A DNA stretch of 64,000 nt from Amycolatopsis echigonensis (GCF_014174495.1 NZ_JACJHR010000007.1:1-64000); one strand, 5' to 3'; counted from the stretch's first letter, positions 1-8,778 are shown. Numbers and translations are program-made. Notes: generated by a model not told the origin, from the sequence alone.

Positions 1-13
1 ACACTCTACCGCC

Positions 14-56
14 AGTAACCTACTCCGGGTAAGCTGGACTTCGGGTAACAGTTAAC
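14..56. promoter_or_regulatory. possible operator ahead of the monooxygenase
   Basis: The 66 bases before the first gene contain two CGGGTAA direct repeats at 26-32 and 42-48 (16 bp apart), plus GTTAAC at 51-56. Paired GTAA-type repeats close to a start codon often mark a repressor site, for example of TetR proteins. No cognate regulator lies next to it in this window, so the role is a guess. Confidence 0.25.
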
Positions 57-66
57 GGGAGGACGC

Positions 67-1527
67 ATGGGCAACCGCACCGAGACCGGCGTGATCGTGG
101 TCGGCACCGGGTTCTCCGGGCTCGGCATGGCGATTCAGCTGCGCAAGGACGGCCGCGACGACTTCGTGGTGCTCGAGAAGGCGCACGACGTCGGCGGGAC
201 CTGGCGCGACAACAGCTACCCCGGTTGCGCGTGCGACATCCCGTCGCACATGTACTCGTTCTCCTTCGAGCAGAACCCCGGCTGGTCGCGCGCGTACTCG
301 CCGCAGCCGGAGATCTACGAGTACATGCGCGGGGTCGCCGACAAGTACGACCTGCGCCGCTTCATCCGCTTCGGCCAGGAGATGACCGGCGCGCGCTGGG
401 ACGCCGAGGAGAACCGCTGGCACGTCAGCACCCGCGGCGGCGACGAGTTCGTGGCTCCGGCGCTGGTCGCGGGCGTCGGCGCGCTGCACCGGCCGATGAT
501 CCCCGACCTGCCCGGCATCGAGCGGTTCCAGGGCCGCGCGTTCCACTCCGCCGAGTGGGACCACGACTTCGACTTCGCCGGCAAGCGCGTCGCCGTGGTC
601 GGCACCGGGGCCAGCGCGATCCAGTTCGTGCCGAAGATCGCGCCCGAGGTGGCCGAGCTGACGCTGTTCCAGCGCACGCCGCCGTGGGTGATGCCGAAGG
701 CCGACCGCGACATGCCGGGCTGGCTGCGCGGGCTGTTCCGCGCGGTGCCGCCGGTGCAGCGGCTGTACCGGGATTTCCTTTACTGGGCACTGGAAGCGCG
801 CGCGATCGGCTTCAACGGCCAGCCGTGGATCATGAAGATCGGGCAGCGGCTCGCGAAGAGCAACATCGACCGCGCGGTGAAAGATCCGGAGCTGCGCGCC
901 AAGCTGACCCCGGACTACACCATGGGCTGCAAACGCGTGCTCATCTCGAACGACTACTACCCGGCGCTGGCCCGCGACAACGTCGACGTGGTCACCGACG
1001 GCGTCGCCGAGGTGCGCGAGCACAGCGTCGTCGACCAGGCCGGCGTCGAGCACGAGGTGGACGCGATCGTCTACGGCACCGGGTTCCACGTGACCGACGC
1101 GTTCGACAGCCTGGAGATCGTGGGCCGCGACGGGCGGAACCTCGCGAAAGAGTGGGCGACCGAGGGGATGCGGACGCATCTCGGGATCACCGTCAACGGC
1201 TTCCCGAACCTGTTCTTCCTCCTCGGGCCGAACACCGGGCTGGGCCACAACTCGGTGGTCTTCATGATCGAGGCGCAGATTTCCTACATCGCGAAGGCGC
1301 TGCGGCTCGCGGGCGACCGGGCGCTGGAGCCGCGCGAGGACGTGCAGGAGCGGTTCAACGCCGAGGTCCAGCACAAACTCGAGAAGGGCATCTGGACCCA
1401 GGGCGGCTGCAAGAGCTGGTATCTCGACGCGAAGGGCGTCAACCGGACGATCTGGCCGGGCTTCACCTGGCGGTACTGGCTGGACACCCGGACGGTGCGG
1501 CGGGAGGACTACGAACTGCTCGGGTGA
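67..1527 (+). CDS. Flavin-containing (Baeyer-Villiger-type) monooxygenase
   Basis: Predicted NADPH- and FAD-dependent cytosolic monooxygenase that inserts oxygen into ketones or oxidises similar substrates. The N-terminal FAD Rossmann motif is VVGTGFSGLG (residues 11-20), followed by GGTWRDNSYPGC (43-54). The Baeyer-Villiger fingerprint FQGRAFHSAEWD sits at 154-165, directly before the NADPH Rossmann motif VVGTGAS near 178. At 486 residues it fits the short type I class. ATG at 67 has GGGAGG eight bases upstream. It appears monocistronic: a hairpin starts six bases after its stop. The substrate cannot be told from sequence. Confidence 0.9.
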   Translation: MGNRTETGVIVVGTGFSGLGMAIQLRKDGRDDFVVLEKAHDVGGTWRDNSYPGCACDIPSHMYSFSFEQNPGWSRAYSPQPEIYEYMRGVADKYDLRRFIRFGQEMTGARWDAEENRWHVSTRGGDEFVAPALVAGVGALHRPMIPDLPGIERFQGRAFHSAEWDHDFDFAGKRVAVVGTGASAIQFVPKIAPEVAELTLFQRTPPWVMPKADRDMPGWLRGLFRAVPPVQRLYRDFLYWALEARAIGFNGQPWIMKIGQRLAKSNIDRAVKDPELRAKLTPDYTMGCKRVLISNDYYPALARDNVDVVTDGVAEVREHSVVDQAGVEHEVDAIVYGTGFHVTDAFDSLEIVGRDGRNLAKEWATEGMRTHLGITVNGFPNLFFLLGPNTGLGHNSVVFMIEAQISYIAKALRLAGDRALEPREDVQERFNAEVQHKLEKGIWTQGGCKSWYLDAKGVNRTIWPGFTWRYWLDTRTVRREDYELLG

Positions 1528-1532
1528 GCCGG

Positions 1533-1584
1533 CACGAGGGGGACTCTCGCGGCGGGGGATGGAGCCGCGAAGGTCCCCCTCGTG
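1533..1584. terminator. long hairpin, copy 1 of a three-copy family
   Basis: Inverted repeat with arms of about 21 bases: CACGAGGGGGAC then TCGCGGC, answered by GCCGCGA then GTCCCCCTCGTG, with a 2 x 2 internal mismatch and a ten-base loop. It begins six bases after the monooxygenase stop, so it probably ends that transcript, although no U-tract follows. Related hairpins lie at 1618-1659 and 1766-1816. Confidence 0.65.
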
Positions 1585-1617
1585 GTCTCCGTGGCAGTCC
1601 ACAGTGGACCACGGGGG

Positions 1618-1659
1618 TACGAGGGGAGGCCTTCGCGGCAGGGGAGGCCTCCTCTCGTA
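1618..1659. repeat. long hairpin, copy 2
   Basis: Arms TACGAGGGGAGGCCT and AGGCCTCCTCTCGTA pair over 15 bases with one G-U-type mismatch. The loop TTCGCGGCAGGGG closely matches the inner part of copy 3. It sits mid-spacer between two convergent genes, so it is not simply the terminator of either. Confidence 0.55.
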
Positions 1660-1765
1660 GTCCGAGGGGCCCGGCGGGCAGCGTTCAGCAGGGAGCGGGC
1701 GCTCCACAGTGGACGCGGGCCGGACGTGGGCGGCGTTGTCGTCGAGCGGAAAGAAACCTGAGCAG

Positions 1766-1816
1766 TACGAGGGGGACTTTCGCGGCAGGGGAGGAGTCGC
1801 GAGGGTCCCCCTCGTG
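1766..1816. terminator. long hairpin, copy 3
   Basis: Arms ACGAGGGGGAC and GTCCCCCTCGT pair perfectly, with an inner CGCG/CGCG stem. It lies eight bases beyond the stop of the minus-strand BldD-like gene and so probably acts as its terminator. Outer arms match copy 1 and the central purine-rich segment matches copy 2. Confidence 0.6.
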
Positions 1817-1824
1817 GTCTGTGG

Positions 1825-2415
1825 TCAGGCGGGCGCGAGCTTGCGCAGGTGCGAAACCAGCTCGGCGGTGGGAAGGCCGCACAGTTCGGCCATGCGCTCC
1901 AGCGCGGCGAAGTCGAACGACACTTCGTCGGACGAAGTGCTCGACGAAGCGGGCTGGCCCGAAGTCGCGGGAGCGGAAGTGCTTGGCGTGCCTGAAGATC
2001 CGGATACGGAAGCGGGCGGCCGGGAGGCGGCGCCCGAGCGGACGGACGACCCCGGCAACGCGACTCCGCTCTGCCGCAATCTGCCTTCGGCCCAGCGCCG
2101 CAGCGGAGTCAGTTCCGGACCGGCCTCCTCGACGACCCGGCGCAGGTCCACGCGGACCCGGCCCGGTTCCTCGGTGAAGACCCGGCTGTGCACCTTCGCC
2201 AGCAGATCCTGCGGAAGCTCGTCCATCGCCATGCACAGTTCGACCAGGCGCACCACGGAACACTGCCGGGTGCCCAGTTCGTACGTCGCCAGTGTCTGCA
2301 GCGAGATTTCGCTCTGCAGATGCGCGTTCAGCTCTTTGCGCGTCCACCCCCGGCCACGCCTGAGCTTGCGCAGCTCGTCTCCCAGCACCCGCTGGTAGTG
2401 CTCAGCGTCGATCAC
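1825..2415 (-). CDS. XRE/BldD-like helix-turn-helix regulator
   Basis: Small cytosolic DNA-binding protein of 196 residues. Residues about 10-65 form an XRE helix-turn-helix (LGDELRKLRRGRGWTRKEL, then SLQTLATYELGTRQ), and the following RLVELCMAMDELPQDLL resembles BldD-type regulators. A Pro/Ser-rich linker (about 125-165) leads to a short C-terminal helix pair. I see no recognisable c-di-GMP-binding motif, so a BldD function is not claimed. It is convergent with the monooxygenase across three hairpins. Target genes are unknown. Confidence 0.75.
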   Translation of the reverse strand: MIDAEHYQRVLGDELRKLRRGRGWTRKELNAHLQSEISLQTLATYELGTRQCSVVRLVELCMAMDELPQDLLAKVHSRVFTEEPGRVRVDLRRVVEEAGPELTPLRRWAEGRLRQSGVALPGSSVRSGAASRPPASVSGSSGTPSTSAPATSGQPASSSTSSDEVSFDFAALERMAELCGLPTAELVSHLRKLAPA

Positions 2416-2539
2416 GGCCCCTGCCCCTCAACCAACTTCGCGGACGCGGGCTTGCGTCCCGATGGTGAAAGTGCCGAGGCGGCCGCTCATTACGCGGGTT
2501 TCGGGAAAATTCTCGGCTTGCCCCGAATGGAGCAACGCG

Positions 2540-4228
2540 TCAGTTGACGCAGGGCACTCCGTCAGCGGTGATCGGCTGGTCGTCGCTTCCCGGGCCCGAG
2601 GGCGTGGGCGGGGGAGAGGACTCCTGCTGCGCAGAAGGGGCTTGCGCCGCACCGGTTCCGCTCGACGCGCCGGCCGCGGACGGCTGGTAGTCCGACCCCA
2701 GGAACACCTTCACGTGGCCCTTGGGCACGCTCTTGTCTTCCTGCACCGTCGCTTTCGTGCCGAGCGCGTCGGCGACCGCTTGCCCGGCCGCTTCGCCGCC
2801 GTTGGGGACCCAGATCACAGTCGTCTTGCGCGAGGACGCGTTGTCCGTGTCACCCGCGGTGAAACCCTTGTCCACCAGCTGCTTGGACACGGTCGCCGCG
2901 AGACCGGTGCGGTCCGAGGCGTTGCGCACGTCGACCGTCGTGTCCTTGTGCGACTCGTTCGGCTTCGGCTGCGGTTGCTGCGCCGGGGCGCCGTCGGATC
3001 CGGTCTGCGGGCCGGAGAGGCCCTGCACGAACGCCTTCACCTTCGCCGGGTCGACCTTGATCGCGACGCCGTCGGTGGGCGTGTGGTACTCGACGTTGTC
3101 GACCGGGATGGTGCGGAACTCCAGCTGCCCGCCGGTGAGGCCCTTCATCTGCTGGGCGAAGTTGAAGATGTCCCAGTTCTGGTTCAGCACCACGGACTTC
3201 TTGATCGCGTCGATCAGCGAGTTGAGCTTGGACGGGTCGGTCAGCGTTCCCGCGGACAGCACCTTGCGCGCCATGCCGGCCATGAACACCTGCTGGCGCA
3301 CCACCCGGTCGAGGTCGCCGCGCGGCAGCCCGTGCCGCTGCCGGACGAACTCCAGCGCCTCGACGCCGGAGATAGTGTGCTGGCCCTTGGTGAACTTCGC
3401 GCCGGAGTACTCGTCGTCGACGTTGTCCTTCAGGCAGACGTCCACGCCGCCGACGGCCTTCGTGATGTCGCTGAAGCCGAGCAGGTTGATCGCCGCGTAG
3501 TTGTCGATCGTGGACCCGGTCAGCTCCTGGACCGTCGCGATCAGCAGCTTCGCCCCGGCCTGGTTCGACTTGACGTCGAGTTCCTTCGGATCGGTGACGC
3601 CCTGGGCCTGCAGGTCCTTGCGCGCCTGCAGCATCGCCCTCGCGTACGCCGAGTTGATCTTGTGCTTGCCGTACCCGGGGATGTCCACGTACGAATCGCG
3701 CGGCAGCGACATCGCGACGGCCTTGCTGCCGTCGTTCGGGATGTGCACCAGGATCAGCGTGTCGGTGTTCAGCTCGCCGTCCGATTCGCCCGCGCGCAGC
3801 TGGGCGAGCACTTCCGGGGACAGCGGATTGCCCTGCATGTCGGTGCGGCTGTCGAGGCCGACCAGAAGGATGTCGCGGGCGCCGTCGGCGGGTTTGTCGC
3901 CGCCTCCGCCGTCGCCGATCACGTCGGAGTAGTTCAGCCCGTTGACCAGCCCCTGCAGCGAGGCCCACGCGTATCCGGTGAGCCCCATGACCAGCAGCGA
4001 CACCACCGTGAGAGCGATCTTCGCGCCGCGCAGCCCGCCGCCGCGGCGGGACCGCCCGCCAGGACGGCGCGGGGGCGGTCCGGGACGACGGGACGGACCC
4101 GCGGACGGCGGTTCGCGTCGCGAGCGGGGCGGTGGCCCGGGCCGCCGCGCCGGTCCCCTGCCGGGCTGGTCCTGCCACGAGCGGGCGGGGCGGCGATCGC
4201 CTTGCCCGTTCCGAGGCGGGTAGTCCAC
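2540..4228 (-). CDS. LytR-CpsA-Psr (LCP) family cell-wall ligase with LytR_C domain
   Basis: LCP proteins transfer undecaprenyl-linked glycopolymers (arabinogalactan, teichoic acid) onto peptidoglycan outside the membrane. A Pro/Arg-rich cytosolic tail (1-65) precedes one membrane helix (about 70-90). The LCP core follows, with DILLVGLDSR, SLPRDSYVDIPGYGKHKIN, AVGGVDVCL and EFVRQRHGLPRGDLDR holding the conserved Arg/Asp residues that bind polyprenyl pyrophosphate. A LytR_C domain (TTVDVRNASDRTGLA) follows, then a Ser/Pro tail. The GTG start at 4228 has AAGGAG eight bases upstream; a longer open frame further upstream is Arg/Pro-rich noise. Length 562 residues. Confidence 0.9.
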   Translation of the reverse strand: MDYPPRNGQGDRRPARSWQDQPGRGPARRPGPPPRSRREPPSAGPSRRPGPPPRRPGGRSRRGGGLRGAKIALTVVSLLVMGLTGYAWASLQGLVNGLNYSDVIGDGGGGDKPADGARDILLVGLDSRTDMQGNPLSPEVLAQLRAGESDGELNTDTLILVHIPNDGSKAVAMSLPRDSYVDIPGYGKHKINSAYARAMLQARKDLQAQGVTDPKELDVKSNQAGAKLLIATVQELTGSTIDNYAAINLLGFSDITKAVGGVDVCLKDNVDDEYSGAKFTKGQHTISGVEALEFVRQRHGLPRGDLDRVVRQQVFMAGMARKVLSAGTLTDPSKLNSLIDAIKKSVVLNQNWDIFNFAQQMKGLTGGQLEFRTIPVDNVEYHTPTDGVAIKVDPAKVKAFVQGLSGPQTGSDGAPAQQPQPKPNESHKDTTVDVRNASDRTGLAATVSKQLVDKGFTAGDTDNASSRKTTVIWVPNGGEAAGQAVADALGTKATVQEDKSVPKGHVKVFLGSDYQPSAAGASSGTGAAQAPSAQQESSPPPTPSGPGSDDQPITADGVPCVN

Positions 4229-4392
4229 GGGCCGGCTCCTTCGTGTCGTTCTGGTCGTCCGCTTCTGGAGACGCATCGTGCCGGGCGGGGGTTGCGACGG
4301 ATTCGCACCTCCCCCGTGCGGTGTGGCGCGCACCACCCATGGTCCGGTATCCGAACCATTTTCGCCCGGCCGGCGGTATGCGTGTCGCCGGA

Positions 4393-6573
4393 TCAGGGTG
4401 TCGCGGTGGCCGCCCGTCTCGTCGGCACCATGCACGAGCCCACTCCGACCAGCGCGAATGCTGCGGTGAGGAGGTGCAGGAAGACGACCGCCGGTCCGTG
4501 GGTCTCGCCGCCGGCGGCGGCCACGAGCGACGGCACGCAGGTCAGCGCGGCGGCGAACCACGTCGCGGCCGAGGTCGCCGCTGCGCCCGTCCGGACGGCG
4601 TGCAGCAGCAGGACGCCGAGGAGCAGGTGCACGAGGCTCTGGACCGGGTCGAGGCGAAGGCCGAGCACGTCGGCATCCGCGGCTTCGGCGCCGAACCGGG
4701 CCAGCGCGAGACCGAACACGCCGAGCGTCGCGTACCCGATGCCCAGCGTGGCGGCTGCGCGAGTGAGCAGTACCGAACGACGGCCGGTCGGGGTGTTCGG
4801 AAGCGGGACGACAGGTGTCTCGATGCGGGGTTTGCCGGGTTTGCCCGGGTGTCGTTCGAACCACCAGAACACCAGCGCCGCGGGCACGAGCAGCAGCGCG
4901 ACCGCGGCGAGCATGCGGGGCCGCAGCAGCCAGCTCAGGCCGTTCGCGATCGGTCCGGGCAGATAGACCACGGCGACGAGCAGCAGCATCGCGGCGAGGA
5001 ACGCCAGGTAGAGGCTCATCGGGGCGCGCAGCACGAGCGCGGCGGTGCGGGTCACCCGGTCACGTGCGGCCCAGCGACGCAACGGTGTCGCGAGGAGTCC
5101 GATGAGGCCAAGCTGCGACACGCCCAGCAACAGCACGGTCCACGGCCTCGCGGACAGCGCAGCAGGCGCGCCTGGGTTGCCGAGCAGTACAGGCGAAGCG
5201 TCGAAGGCGAACACTGCGACCGCGAGGGCCGCGACACCGCTTACGGCGGCGATAGCGAGCACCGAGCGGCGAAGCCGGACGCCCTCCGAGTACGCGAACG
5301 CCACCTGTTGCGCGAGGAGCGCTAGGGCGAGCGTGGCTGCATAGCGCGGCCAGGAGACGTCCGTCCAGCTCGCGGCGAGCTCTCCGGCTACGACGATGGC
5401 AGTGAGCGCCGCGACCGACCACAGCCGCGTACGACGGTAGAGCGCGAGCAGCATCGGCGCGCCGACGACGGTCAGCAGATAGACGCCAAGCAGCCACAGC
5501 GGGTGCAGCGCGATCCGCATGACGGTGGCGTTGGTTCCGGCCGGAATGCCCAGCAGCTCCAGCGCCAGCGGCACGATCAGGGCGACCACCGCGAAGATCA
5601 GCGCCGGGCGCAGCAGCGGACTGGACCGTTCGGCGACGTAATGCCGGTAGCCGCGGTCGCGTTCGGCCCGCCAGCCCGCCGCGTTGGCGAGCCCGCCCGC
5701 GAAGAAGAGCAGCGGGGTGAGCTGGGCAAGCCAGGTCAGCGGCCACCAGGTGCTTTCCGGCAGGCCCGCCCAGTCGGCCAGCGCGGTCGCCGATTCGCCG
5801 ACCGTCAGCAGCACGGCCCCGGCGACGCCGAGCACCGCCCACGGCCGAGGGACGCCGCGGGGCAGGCGCGGACGCGGGGTCGTGCGGCGGGCGGTGTGCC
5901 ACCCGCGCAGGCGCATCACGAGCAGGCAGCCGATCACGAGCACGCCCGCGACTATCGGGCCGATCGGGTCGCCGACCGGCGGGCCCCAGCGCTGATGCCA
6001 CGAGTTGACCACCAGTCCGCTGGTGAACACCGACGCGACGAGCTGGCAGGTGCGCTCGGAGTTCATCGGGTTCAGCTCGCAGGTGCGGTGCATGTCCTTC
6101 TCGAGCCGGTCGTCGAGAGCGGCCCGGGCGGACTGGCCGAGCGGATGGCCCTTGTCGTTGGCGTAGCGGAGCAGGTCGTAGCCGAGATCGTGCGCCTTGC
6201 ACGGGACGGAGAAGTCCCACTTCGTGTTGTCGTCGCCCCACGGGGCGGAGCAGCCGCCGTCGAGGTGCGCCGCGCGGACGGTGCCGTCGCGGGCGGGCAG
6301 CGCGCCGGGCTTCACGCCGGTGACCGCGGTGAAGTCCTTCGGCAGGAGCGCCAGCGCGGTGGCTTCCCCGCCGGGATGGGCGAGCGCGTCGACCGCGTTC
6401 TGCGCCGCGAGCACGCCGCCGGTCGGCGGGCCCTGGTCGGGCGGAGACGCGGGCCGCGAGGCGATCAGGCCGAACCCGAACACCACGAGCAGGACGAGCA
6501 GCAGCCACCCGGACGTCGACAGGGGTCGGCGAACGCGAACGGCGGCCGGGGCACGGTCGTCGGTGGCTGGCAT
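4393..6573 (-). CDS. Prokaryotic phospholipase A2 domain fused to a polytopic acyltransferase-like membrane domain
   Basis: About 726 residues. A signal-anchor helix (about 22-38) precedes a bacterial phospholipase A2 domain: CSAPWGDDNTKWDFSVPC followed by KAHDLGYD, where His128-Asp129 match the catalytic pair that hydrolyses sn-2 acyl esters. From about 195 onward there are some ten or more hydrophobic helices. Segments such as LTPLLFFAGGLANAAGWRA and ALHPLWLLGVYLL resemble acyltransferase-3-type membrane proteins. Stand-alone bacterial PLA2s are usually about 120-200 residues, so the fusion is unusual. ATG at 6573 was chosen because the signal anchor follows; the ribosome site is weak and GTG at 6579 is an alternative. 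Coupled deacylation and acyl transfer is inference only. Confidence 0.75.
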   Translation of the reverse strand: MPATDDRAPAAVRVRRPLSTSGWLLLVLLVVFGFGLIASRPASPPDQGPPTGGVLAAQNAVDALAHPGGEATALALLPKDFTAVTGVKPGALPARDGTVRAAHLDGGCSAPWGDDNTKWDFSVPCKAHDLGYDLLRYANDKGHPLGQSARAALDDRLEKDMHRTCELNPMNSERTCQLVASVFTSGLVVNSWHQRWGPPVGDPIGPIVAGVLVIGCLLVMRLRGWHTARRTTPRPRLPRGVPRPWAVLGVAGAVLLTVGESATALADWAGLPESTWWPLTWLAQLTPLLFFAGGLANAAGWRAERDRGYRHYVAERSSPLLRPALIFAVVALIVPLALELLGIPAGTNATVMRIALHPLWLLGVYLLTVVGAPMLLALYRRTRLWSVAALTAIVVAGELAASWTDVSWPRYAATLALALLAQQVAFAYSEGVRLRRSVLAIAAVSGVAALAVAVFAFDASPVLLGNPGAPAALSARPWTVLLLGVSQLGLIGLLATPLRRWAARDRVTRTAALVLRAPMSLYLAFLAAMLLLVAVVYLPGPIANGLSWLLRPRMLAAVALLLVPAALVFWWFERHPGKPGKPRIETPVVPLPNTPTGRRSVLLTRAAATLGIGYATLGVFGLALARFGAEAADADVLGLRLDPVQSLVHLLLGVLLLHAVRTGAAATSAATWFAAALTCVPSLVAAAGGETHGPAVVFLHLLTAAFALVGVGSCMVPTRRAATATP

Positions 6574-6625
6574 GCGCACCAGGGTGCCAGCCCGGCGCGC
6601 GCCGCGGGAGGCGGCTGTCCCCCTC

Positions 6626-6650
6626 ACCCGCGTGGGGGTAACCCCCGGGT
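6626..6650. promoter_or_regulatory. nested hairpin in the PLA2-fusion leader
   Basis: Outer arms ACCCG and CGGGT enclose GGGGG-TAA-CCCCC, about 53-77 bases before the start codon. If transcribed it would fold within the 5' leader. No riboswitch class is recognised. Confidence 0.3.
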
Positions 6651-7086
6651 GGCCCCAGGCGGGATGGGTTGCGCAGGGCACGCCCAACGCCACGGTGGGT
6701 GCATGCGCCGCGCTCGACGAGAGTTTCTCGCGGCGGTGCGGAGTGCGTCCGGTTCGCGATGCAGCACTCGAGACGAGACGGGGCCGCCGGACTTCGGCGA
6801 CGCGCGTCCGGGCCAGTCGGGCGGGGAGAACCCCGCGCACCGCCATGCGGCAGCGGGGCGGTCTCGGCGGGGCACAGCAAAGGGGCGGGGAGCCCGGAGG
6901 CGAGTCCGGGGGAGGGCGATCCGATTTCCGGTCCTCGGCCATCCGGGTCCGCCAATCCCGGCGGTTCCGATCCGGCCCCGAAAAACCGACTGCCGCGGTT
7001 AGCGGTCCCTCCGACAATTAACCCGGCGGCTCAATCCGGCGGCGGAACGGGCGGAGGCCGTAGCGGACAGTTGCTGAATCGGTTTC

Positions 7087-7098
7087 GCGATTAATCGC
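7087..7098. promoter_or_regulatory. AT-rich palindrome GCGATTAATCGC
   Basis: Perfect 12-base palindrome flanked by GTTT on one side and AAAC on the other, giving a nearly perfect 21-base inverted repeat. It sits 28 bases past the diguanylate cyclase stop, and its AT-rich core stands out in this genome. It could be a transcription-factor or nucleoid-protein site, or a weak terminator. Confidence 0.4.
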
Positions 7099-7126
7099 AA
7101 ACAGTGCCGGTGATCGGAATTGTGGA

Positions 7127-8491
7127 TCACTCGGACGGCAGATTCGCGTCCGCGAAGCGCACCTGGTTCCGGCCGCCTTCCTTCGCGGTGTAGACGGCCG
7201 CGTCGGCGGCTTGCAGCAACTGTTCCAGTGTTGTTCCGTTCACCGCGAGCAATGCGACGCCGATCGACGCGGTGCGGCCGGTGATCAATGCGGAACCGCC
7301 GCGTTTGTCGGTCGTCACGATGCGCTGATCGGCGATTGCGGTACGGATCCGTTCCGAGGTCACCTTCGCCGCCGTGCTGTCCACATCGGGCAGCAGGATG
7401 AGGAACTCCTCGCCGCCGAAGCGCCCGATGATGTCCTTGGGGCGGGTTATCTCGTCGAGAGTTTGCGCCACCGTGCGGAGCACGTCGTCGCCCGCCGGGT
7501 GGCCGTAGGTGTCGTTGATCCACTTGAAGTGATCGAGGTCGATCATCAGCAGCGCCAGGGTTTCCCCGCCGCGCGCGGCCCGCGCCAGCGCGCGCTCCGC
7601 GGACTCCGACCACCCGCGCACGTTGAAGATCCCGGTCTTCGGATCGGTGCGCGCTTCGGACTGCAGTTGGTTGATTTCCGCCAGCCGGTTGCCGAGCACC
7701 GTGATCAGCACGAGGATCACGATCGCCGGCGGGATGTTCACGAGAAGGATCGTCGCGATGGTGCCGAGGCTGATCGTCGACAGCTCCAGCAGGTTGTCGT
7801 CCTTGGTGCCCAGCACGTTGCGCAGCGTGGGCGCGGACGTGCCGCCGAGGGCGAGCAGGCCGCCGATCACGATCGCCTGCAGCGCCGCGTAGCTGAAGCC
7901 GACGAGCATCAGGATCCCGAAGACCTGCAACGAGTTCGCGGGCGAAAGCCGGGCCAGTTCGGCGGACGCGAAAGTCTGGTACAGGTAGTGCGCCAGCAAT
8001 GCCGACACCGCATGCGTGAACGAGGTGAACACGAACTTGTGCGGCGGTCGCCGGGAGTTGAACCACCGCTGGACGCGCAGCAGCGCGATCAGCAGCAGCG
8101 TCAGCGGGATCGGCAGCAGCAGCGCGGCCGGGAACACCCAGATGCCGGTCAGGTCGATGTGGACGGCGGTGACCCGGTTGCGCCGCCGTTCCTCCTGCCG
8201 CCGGGTGAGCTGGATGTGCACCGTCGCGCAGCCGGCGAGGATCGCGAACCGGCCCCAGTCCACGAGATCCGGGCTCGGCGACGCGATCACGCCGAAGGTC
8301 AGCAGCGCCACCGCGATCGCGTCCCAGGCGAGCAGGAACGCCACCATCCGGCGCGGTTTCGTCCAGAGATCCCAGGACGAAACGGGGTTCGCGGCGATCA
8401 GTGCGCGCAGCCGTCCCGCGAAGCCCGTCGCGGCGGGCGGTTCCTCCCCGGGGCGGCGGTCCTCACCGCGCGCCGGTTCGGTTCCGGGCAT
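7127..8491 (-). CDS. Membrane diguanylate cyclase (GGEEF)
   Basis: Makes cyclic di-GMP from two GTP. The first ~260 residues contain about six to eight membrane helices of a MASE-like sensor region that I cannot assign to a named family. The C-terminal GGDEF domain carries the active-site GGEEF (359-363) after RFG. The inhibitory I-site RPKD (350-353) lies exactly five residues before it, so product feedback is expected. MIDLDHFKWINDTYGHPAGD and ASIGVA are further domain signatures. There is no EAL domain. GGAGG lies about ten bases before the ATG. The upstream region contains the MRDREA micro-ORF array. Confidence 0.9.
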   Translation of the reverse strand: MPGTEPARGEDRRPGEEPPAATGFAGRLRALIAANPVSSWDLWTKPRRMVAFLLAWDAIAVALLTFGVIASPSPDLVDWGRFAILAGCATVHIQLTRRQEERRRNRVTAVHIDLTGIWVFPAALLLPIPLTLLLIALLRVQRWFNSRRPPHKFVFTSFTHAVSALLAHYLYQTFASAELARLSPANSLQVFGILMLVGFSYAALQAIVIGGLLALGGTSAPTLRNVLGTKDDNLLELSTISLGTIATILLVNIPPAIVILVLITVLGNRLAEINQLQSEARTDPKTGIFNVRGWSESAERALARAARGGETLALLMIDLDHFKWINDTYGHPAGDDVLRTVAQTLDEITRPKDIIGRFGGEEFLILLPDVDSTAAKVTSERIRTAIADQRIVTTDKRGGSALITGRTASIGVALLAVNGTTLEQLLQAADAAVYTAKEGGRNQVRFADANLPSE

Positions 8492-8704
8492 CGGGCCGTG
8501 CCTCCTCCGGTGTCGGATGCGGTTCCCGGAAGGTTCCCGGTTCTGCGTCGTTATCAGTTGCCGGTATCATCTCACTCACCGACTTCGAACGCTGTATTCG
8601 GTCGAGTCTCCGAACCCGGAGACGCCTTCCGCGACAACTGCTGCATCCATGAAGTAAATTGCGGAGGAGCGTCCCCGCCGTCCCCCCGAGTGAGGTGTTT
8701 TCCC

Positions 8705-8725
8705 GTGCGCGACCGCGAAGCGTGA
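8705..8725 (+). CDS. micro-ORF MRDREA, copy 1
   Basis: GTG-initiated six-codon frame ending in TGA, preceded by GAGGTG at 8692-8697, about nine bases upstream. It encodes V/M-R-D-R-E-A, using CGC for both Arg codons and GAA for Glu. Copies 2 and 3 encode the same peptide; every base difference among the three is at a third codon position. It is far below usual gene size, and translation is inferred only from start, stop, ribosome site and synonymous variation. It could instead be a repeated protein-binding element. Confidence 0.4.
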   Translation: MRDREA

Positions 8726-8778
8726 ATCGAGCTGTTGTCATTTTCCGATGAATTGTCAGCGAGCGGAGGTGGGCAGCT

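Larger units (their letters stand above)
6574..7126. other. 553-base spacer without a convincing gene
   Basis: The spacer lies between the PLA2-fusion gene and the diguanylate cyclase, both on the minus strand. Open frames on either strand here are Arg/Pro/Gly-rich and lack ribosome sites. It holds a GC hairpin near the PLA2 start and an AT-rich palindrome near the cyclase stop, listed separately. A PLA2 promoter must lie here, but no clear -10/-35 pair is visible. Confidence 0.6.
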
